Source: Phoenicibacter sp963592435
Lineage (GTDB): Bacteria; Actinomycetota; Coriobacteriia; Coriobacteriales; Eggerthellaceae
Assembly (NCBI GenBank): GCA_963592435.1
Contig: CAVAWT010000047.1
Coordinates: 1 to 9,316, forward strand
DNA length: 9,316 nucleotides
Direction: 5' to 3'
The notes beneath the pieces are model-generated. The model was not told the origin of the DNA, made no database searches, and saw only the letters and a list, made by a program, of their open reading frames with translations. Shown here in pieces: positions 4,916-9,316 of the stretch. Each line of letters opens with the position of its first letter. Position 1 is the stretch's first letter. A program made the translations under genes and the position numbers.

Positions 4916-7031
4916 TGAAAATGCAACATACGATGAATGTGGTGATATCGACGCTTTTGTTAAAAAAGCAGTTGATAAATGTGCTTATGTCAAAAAAGGT
5001 AGTGTTGATGCAACAGTAGTTGATAAGTCACAAGAACATGATGTTTTTGTTGCAAATGATAAAAATAAAGAAACTTTTGTCAAAACTGACGAGATTGCAA
5101 ATGTAGGAGGAGCTGAGGTCAAAGCTCCTCCATCTTTGGCTGTGCAGACAGCGGCGGCAGTTTCAAGTTATGATTTGTTTGTTAATGAGCATCCAGTAGA
5201 GAGTTTTTATGTCGATGAAGAAAGTTCGTTAATTGTTAATCAACAGGATAATGTTGATGTTGAGTTAGATGAAGATTTTACAGGAAATCATGCAATTAAT
5301 GAAGCGTTTTTAGTTAATAAAAAAACTGATAAAAATCCTTTAATAATTGATCCAAAAACAATTCAAACAGAGCTTTTGGTAAGCAAAAAAAATGTTCACG
5401 AGGAGCTTTTTGCAAGCAAAAAGAGCGACGAGTTAATGATCAATAAAGAGGGCATTCATGATGAATTGTTTGCAGGTTTGAAGCAAGAACGTGAAGATGT
5501 TGGAAACAAGATCTTAGATGTAAAACACAAAAATCGCTTGCACACCTTGACTGGAGATGTTAAAGACAGTGCTGTTAGTGGGGTTAAGCAAGGTGTTAAA
5601 AATACTGGGAAAAGAGCAGTGAAAGAGACAATGCTTGCACCTGCGACTTTGACTGACAAGATGGTTAGAGATACACAAGGAGAAGATGCACAAGAAGCAT
5701 TAAGCGTGCTGACTGGCACGAAGATTAAGGATACAGCCGAACAGGCAAAAGATTATTATAACAAGGCGATGTCGCCTTTTGCAACAGTTGGAAAAGTTGC
5801 TCGTGCGCCTAGGCGCGTTGGAGAAGCTAGGGCGACTGTAAAAGAGCATAGAGCGACAAGAAAAGTGAAGTCGGCTGAGCGAAAAGTTAAGTCGGTTGAT
5901 AAAAACATTGCAAAATATCAAAAGCGAGAGTTGCAGGGTAAAGCAGGGTATCGAAAAGGCGCATCAGTTTTTGAGAAAAAGAATCAAAAAAAATTAGTAA
6001 AAGCAAGACGACAGGCTGGTAGAGCAACTGCGAAGTTTCAAAAAGCGAAGTTTATTCGCGCTAAAAAAAGACCTGTGGCGTGGCTTTTCGATGGTCGAGC
6101 TAAAAGTGCTGTTATTAAAGTGTTAATACCAGCGGCTGCAATGCTGTTGATGATTATGTTAATAGTAGGAGCAATTAGTGCAGCGTTTGGTGTGTTTGGG
6201 CAAGAGAATAATAAAAAAAATGGTAGTGGTTATGGAGACTTAGAGGGTAATTGTTTAACAATTTGTAAATTTCTCAGAGAAAAAGATGTGCCAGATATGG
6301 CGATTGCTGCAATATGTGGAAATATCTTTGGCGAAAGTGGTTATAGAACCGATGCGATTGAATATGATGACAATGGAAATACTTTAGAGGGAAGAGGTCT
6401 TTGTCAGTGGTCTTTTGGTCGACGTGAGAATTTATATAATTTTGCAAAATCTAAAGATAAAGAATGGTCTGATCTTCAAGTCCAACTTGAATTTTTATGG
6501 CTCGAATTAACGACTTCGTATGACTTAGAAGGTTTAAAAGCACAAACTGATGTCGAACAAGCAACTATATTTTTTCATGATGATTTTGAAAAATCAGCAG
6601 CTGGTTGTGGGCAAAATAGAATTAATGAAGCTAAGAGAGTTTATGAAGAATTACAAAAAGGTGGTGGAGGAAATACAGAAGCGACGAGGAGAGCAAAAGA
6701 TCTATATGATCGGAAAGTTCCTTATGTATTTGGCGCAAAAGGACCTGATGCGTATGATTGCTCAAGTTTTGTAAGCTATTGTTTAACTGGCTTAAATGGC
6801 GGAACTTTAGGTAACACTGACTCGTTTAGAGCGAATTTTACGAGAATTTCGAAAGAAGAACTAAAAGAAGGAGATGTTTTATGTTCCGCAGGTCATGCTG
6901 GTCTCTATTATGGCAATAATCAGGTAATTGAATGTATGGATGCGAACCATGGAATTGTAATTTCAGATTTGGATAAATTTATAAGTTGGAATGGAGGAGA
7001 TGATGTGTGGTTCTTGCGGTATGAAGGTTAA
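4908..7031 (+). CDS. Membrane-anchored cell-wall hydrolase B (cytoplasmic motif array + TM + phage-tail-lysozyme-like + NlpC/P60), CD1108-like
   Basis: This 707-residue protein has, in order: an acidic region of degenerate ten-residue motifs (15-192); a polar middle (200-290); a very basic, probably helical region (290-390) with tandem RKVKSAE/RKVKSVD (318-331); a transmembrane segment (about 402-430); a phage-tail-lysozyme-like domain (440-583) with GNIFGESG and likely catalytic Glu476, plus GLCQW (497-501); a GGGG linker; and an NlpC/P60 peptidase domain (590-707) with Cys618 (DCSSFVSY) and His663 (GHAGLYYG). It should degrade peptidoglycan outside the membrane for a conjugation channel; the 410-residue basic/acidic inside portion may contact DNA or channel parts (inference). 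ATG 4908 lies in ATGACTAA shared with the XRE stop, with no strong ribosome binding site, so it depends on coupling. It is a paralogue of hydrolase A. Confidence 0.9.
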   Translation: MTNENATYDECGDIDAFVKKAVDKCAYVKKGSVDATVVDKSQEHDVFVANDKNKETFVKTDEIANVGGAEVKAPPSLAVQTAAAVSSYDLFVNEHPVESFYVDEESSLIVNQQDNVDVELDEDFTGNHAINEAFLVNKKTDKNPLIIDPKTIQTELLVSKKNVHEELFASKKSDELMINKEGIHDELFAGLKQEREDVGNKILDVKHKNRLHTLTGDVKDSAVSGVKQGVKNTGKRAVKETMLAPATLTDKMVRDTQGEDAQEALSVLTGTKIKDTAEQAKDYYNKAMSPFATVGKVARAPRRVGEARATVKEHRATRKVKSAERKVKSVDKNIAKYQKRELQGKAGYRKGASVFEKKNQKKLVKARRQAGRATAKFQKAKFIRAKKRPVAWLFDGRAKSAVIKVLIPAAAMLLMIMLIVGAISAAFGVFGQENNKKNGSGYGDLEGNCLTICKFLREKDVPDMAIAAICGNIFGESGYRTDAIEYDDNGNTLEGRGLCQWSFGRRENLYNFAKSKDKEWSDLQVQLEFLWLELTTSYDLEGLKAQTDVEQATIFFHDDFEKSAAGCGQNRINEAKRVYEELQKGGGGNTEATRRAKDLYDRKVPYVFGAKGPDAYDCSSFVSYCLTGLNGGTLGNTDSFRANFTRISKEELKEGDVLCSAGHAGLYYGNNQVIECMDANHGIVISDLDKFISWNGGDDVWFLRYEG
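4950..5483 (+). repeat. Degenerate ~10-residue motif array in hydrolase B
   Basis: Residues 15-192 contain about 14 units resembling [DE]-x-[FLY]-[VAI]-x-[KND], such as DAFVKK (15), CAYVKK (25), HDVFVAN (44), KETFVKT (54), YDLFVNE (88), EAFLVNKK (132), ELLVSKK (155), ELFASKK (166), ELMINKE (175) and ELFAGLK (186). Spacing is mostly 9-12 residues. At DNA level the units at 5370 and 5403 agree at 18 of 21 bases, showing recent local duplication. Confidence 0.65.
5859..5900 (+). repeat. Tandem 21-bp repeat coding RKVKSAE / RKVKSVD
   Basis: Two adjacent 21-base units encode RKVKSAE and RKVKSVD (residues 318-331) in the basic region before the membrane segment. They sit in a Lys/Arg-rich, probably helical segment. 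A charge-based interaction with nucleic acid or lipid head groups is possible but unproven. Confidence 0.7.
6145..6199 (+). repeat. Direct repeat copy 2 (perfect 55 bp)
   Basis: This block is identical to bases 1-55 and encodes the membrane segment of hydrolase B. The two copies have the same orientation, 6144 bases apart. Similarity ends at 6200, where the extracellular parts begin. Confidence 0.95.
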
Positions 7032-7085
7032 TTAAAACTTGTTTATTAAATTAAAGTTTTGAAAGTTATTAATTAAAAAATATAG

Positions 7086-7091
7086 TATAAT
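7086..7091 (+). promoter_or_regulatory. Promoter -10 element (TATAAT) before the surface-protein gene
   Basis: A consensus TATAAT lies in the 121-base gap after hydrolase B. The -35 is weak: TTGAAA at 7059-7064 is 21 bases away, longer than usual. Transcription from here would start near 7098, about ten bases before the hairpin at 7109, making the hairpin nearly the first structure in the mRNA. Confidence 0.45.
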
Positions 7092-7108
7092 ACGGTAAGT
7101 TTTTAATG

Positions 7109-7127
7109 TGCAGGCTTCCATCCTGCA
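7109..7127 (+). promoter_or_regulatory. 5'-UTR hairpin upstream of the surface-protein gene (CTTCCA-loop element, copy 2)
   Basis: Stem arms TGCAGG (7109-7114) and CCTGCA (7122-7127) form six Watson-Crick pairs around the 7-base loop CTTCCAT. Eight or more A residues and the ribosome binding site AAAGGAG (7137-7143) follow. Together with 2466-2486 it defines a recurring leader: hairpin, CTTCCA loop, A-tract, TTAAAGGAGTGA. It is not an intrinsic terminator because an A-run, not a T-run, follows. Confidence 0.6.
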
Positions 7128-7152
7128 AAAAAAATTAAAGGAGTGATATAAG

Positions 7153-9316
7153 ATGAAGTGTTCTGAGAAATTGAGTCATGCAGGTTCTTCAATTAAAGAA
7201 AATCCTAAAGCAATGATTGGAATAGGAGCAGGAGTTGCTTTTATAATTTTTATTGTGCTTGGATTTGTTTTGTTTCCATCATCAAATTCTAATTCATGGA
7301 AAACGTCACAAGCAGTTTATCATCAAGACCAAGGTGTCATTGAGTTGCCGTCCTATAGTGTAGAACAACAAGTAGCTGATAATGTTGGCGTTAGCGTTGA
7401 AAATTTGAAAGATACAAATAGGCGCGTTAGGGTAAAGTCGACTATTGTTGATGACAGAGTGTTTCAAGAGGGAGACACAATTGATAAGCTGATGGCAACG
7501 CCAGAGACAGCAAGTGAAGCCTTGCTTACTCAGGTTGAGTCGACGGCGACACTTTATGATTACAATGCAGATACTTATGCAGTTAAGTTAAACAGCATTA
7601 CAGCTTCAGGGATTACAACGAGCGGAGTTAAGGATATTGCGTTTGCTAGAGATAATTATAATGGTGAAGTAGTGGATGGTATTAATTTTGATTATGATGC
7701 TGGTGTTGCGTATGTTCCTAAGAGTGCAGTTGATGATTATGTGCCAGTGGATGCGACACAAGACGATGGTAATGTGTTGCAGGCGCAGTTGCTTTACACA
7801 ATGGACTCTAGTCGTGTTGAGGATGTGGCGTTGCAAAAATGCACAGTAACTAATCAAGAAACTGGAGAGAGTGTTGAAACTTATGCAGGATCAGAGATGA
7901 TTTCAAATTATACTTATGTTCAGCTTGTAAGTGAGGAGGATGCAGGTAAGGTTGACACGTCGTCTATTAAGCTAACAGCTAATGACGGAGCTGTGCAGAC
8001 TAACAGTGACGCTGGTATTGAGACAAACGCAGACTTGGTTAGATACAATAAAGAAACAGGAATGTTGGCTATTCAAAATAATGTTGCCAATATAGGAAAC
8101 ATTAGCATTTCGTTGAAGGCGAGTGATGCGAAGTTGTTGTCATCTAGTAATGGCGTCACAAAAACAACTGTTGCGAATATGAATTTTTTAAAAACGGCAG
8201 ACAATAAGACTGAAGTTGTTTTTAAAAATTTAAATGGGTCTGCGATAAATAAATTGTTGAAAGATAGTGCGCCTTCGTCTGTTCAATTTTACACTGATGG
8301 TGATGCTTATGTGTGGGAAGGCAACAATCCTGCAAACGAAAAATTGATAGGAGACACGACTTATGTGTCATCAGAAGTGGAAGCACTATATGGGGATGTA
8401 GAAGGTGAGCCATGGTCTGCATGGTCTTTAGATGCAGGAAAATGGGAAACTATTGATGTAAACACAGAAGTTTATTCACAGCAAGATTATTGGTGGGGAA
8501 CATTTGACGGACAGGAAGGCTTGCATAATTATCAACCTGGTCATTACGGCGACACTAATTATTATTCGGTTAAATATGTTGTTCATTTGTCAGCAAAAGA
8601 TCATTATCCACTATCTGACAATGAGGGTCAATATCCTGCTGGTGCAGATCATAAAACTCAGGCAGTTAAAAACGCTGGAAATTCTGATGGTGGTAGTTGG
8701 GATTATATGAATCAGCTCAACGAAGAAATGTATTTAAAAAGTTGGTGCACACATGTATCTGAGTCTCTTAAGAAGTCTGCTACTGAGGGTAAAGGATGTA
8801 TGTATACACGCATCATTGCGGCAGATGACTATCATTTAACTTTGTCGTTAGTTGGGGGTCCTACTCAGATTAGTGGGCAGACTGGCTCTACAATTATTAA
8901 AATTAAAATTGCTCAGTATGGTGGGTTTAAGATTACTAAATCAAGTTCAAATTCTTCATTGACTAATGGCAATGGCTGTTATTCACTAAAAGGTGCAAAG
9001 TATGCAGTTTTTAATTCTGAGGAAGATGCAAATGCTGACACTTCGCACTCAGGCAAAAATGCGTTATGGACTATGGAAACTGACGAGAACGGAGTTGCAA
9101 CAGCTAATGATCTGTGGATAAATCAATATTTCGATATTCATAAACATGATGTGACGCATTGGAGTGAACAATATAGAAGATTTTGGGTAAGAGAAATCTA
9201 CCCAACTCCGACTGGCTATACGCTTGATACGAATGTTTATTCTGTTGATGTTTTCAAATACGACCACAACAAAGAAATTGGTTGGAAAGATGGACTTGTT
9301 GAGTTGAAGCTTACGG
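7153..9316 (+). CDS. Large membrane-anchored surface protein with SpaA/Cna-B-like domain, 3'-truncated by window
   Basis: The frame stays open from ATG 7153 to the right edge (721 complete codons). AAAGGAG at 7137-7143 lies 9 bases before the start. The N-terminus is a 20-residue basic segment, then one hydrophobic stretch (about 21-41, MIGIGAGVAFIIFIVLGFVLF) with no clear cleavage site or lipobox, so it probably acts as a signal anchor with the rest outside. Residues about 55-590 are polar, aromatic-rich and unrecognised. From about 590 a SpaA-type prealbumin-like domain is visible: GGFKITKSS with a candidate isopeptide Lys (596 in ITK), YSLKGAKYAVF, TDENGVAT, and WVREIYPTPTGYTLD with candidate catalytic Glu681. 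Such domains form internal Lys-Asn bonds that stiffen pili and adhesins. A role in mating-pair contact is inferred from context. Whether an LPXTG sorting signal exists lies beyond the window. Confidence 0.85.
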   Translation, partial: MKCSEKLSHAGSSIKENPKAMIGIGAGVAFIIFIVLGFVLFPSSNSNSWKTSQAVYHQDQGVIELPSYSVEQQVADNVGVSVENLKDTNRRVRVKSTIVDDRVFQEGDTIDKLMATPETASEALLTQVESTATLYDYNADTYAVKLNSITASGITTSGVKDIAFARDNYNGEVVDGINFDYDAGVAYVPKSAVDDYVPVDATQDDGNVLQAQLLYTMDSSRVEDVALQKCTVTNQETGESVETYAGSEMISNYTYVQLVSEEDAGKVDTSSIKLTANDGAVQTNSDAGIETNADLVRYNKETGMLAIQNNVANIGNISISLKASDAKLLSSSNGVTKTTVANMNFLKTADNKTEVVFKNLNGSAINKLLKDSAPSSVQFYTDGDAYVWEGNNPANEKLIGDTTYVSSEVEALYGDVEGEPWSAWSLDAGKWETIDVNTEVYSQQDYWWGTFDGQEGLHNYQPGHYGDTNYYSVKYVVHLSAKDHYPLSDNEGQYPAGADHKTQAVKNAGNSDGGSWDYMNQLNEEMYLKSWCTHVSESLKKSATEGKGCMYTRIIAADDYHLTLSLVGGPTQISGQTGSTIIKIKIAQYGGFKITKSSSNSSLTNGNGCYSLKGAKYAVFNSEEDANADTSHSGKNALWTMETDENGVATANDLWINQYFDIHKHDVTHWSEQYRRFWVREIYPTPTGYTLDTNVYSVDVFKYDHNKEIGWKDGLVELKLT

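Noticed and set aside
7034..7060. Inverted repeat AAAACTT / AAGTTTT as a terminator after hydrolase B
   Set aside because: Seven mostly A-T pairs around a 13-base loop, with no T-run following; too weak to call.
7606..7857. Minus-strand open frame inside the surface-protein gene
   Set aside because: No ribosome binding site or recognisable domain; the opposite strand carries the long + strand gene, so this is a shadow frame. The same holds for the other minus-strand frames in the window.
1..9316. CRISPR array, tRNA, rRNA or insertion sequence
   Set aside because: No regularly spaced identical repeats, cloverleaf sequences, rRNA signatures, transposase genes or terminal inverted repeats were seen.

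Overview
The window is an AT-rich stretch in which every recognisable gene lies on the + strand. It looks like part of the transfer region of a Gram-positive integrative conjugative element (ICE) or conjugative plasmid. The grounds are a TraE/TopB-type topoisomerase III, two membrane-anchored cell-wall hydrolases with a phage-tail-lysozyme domain followed by a cysteine peptidase domain, several small single-pass membrane proteins, an XRE-type regulator and a SpaA/Cna-B-like surface protein. The hydrolase layout resembles the 'CD1108-family mobile element protein' group of Tn1549-like elements. The AT bias, AAAGGAG ribosome binding sites and lack of outer-membrane components suggest a low-GC Gram-positive host (Bacillota or a low-GC Actinomycetota). 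The genus cannot be resolved from the sequence.

Layout: (1) bases 1-1046 hold the C-terminal two thirds of hydrolase A (lysozyme-like plus CHAP-like domains), whose start lies outside the window. (2) Bases 1047-1185 hold no intact gene but contain a vestigial hydrolase tail (1086-1151). (3) Bases 1186-2450 encode a 296-residue single-pass exported protein and two tiny overlapping membrane proteins (64 and 54 residues). (4) A 5'-UTR hairpin (2466-2486) precedes topB (2521-4665). topB overlaps an XRE regulator (4649-4915), which overlaps hydrolase B (4908-7031; long cytoplasmic region, one membrane segment, lysozyme-like and NlpC/P60 domains). (5) After a promoter-like sequence and a second copy of the same type of hairpin (7109-7127), a large surface protein starts at 7153 and runs off the right edge.

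How the genes may work together (inference): the hydrolases would locally open peptidoglycan for a type IV secretion channel, topoisomerase III would resolve DNA intermediates of transfer or replication, the small membrane proteins would be channel or accessory parts, and the surface protein could act in mating contact. Overlapping reading frames from topB to hydrolase B imply co-translation.

The most notable signals are: hydrolases A and B share a perfect 55-bp block over the membrane segment and then diverge abruptly; a degenerate second hydrolase tail follows gene A; two matching hairpins with a CTTCCA loop and compensating stem differences sit in front of topB and the surface-protein gene; and the cytoplasmic part of hydrolase B carries an array of about ten-residue degenerate motifs.
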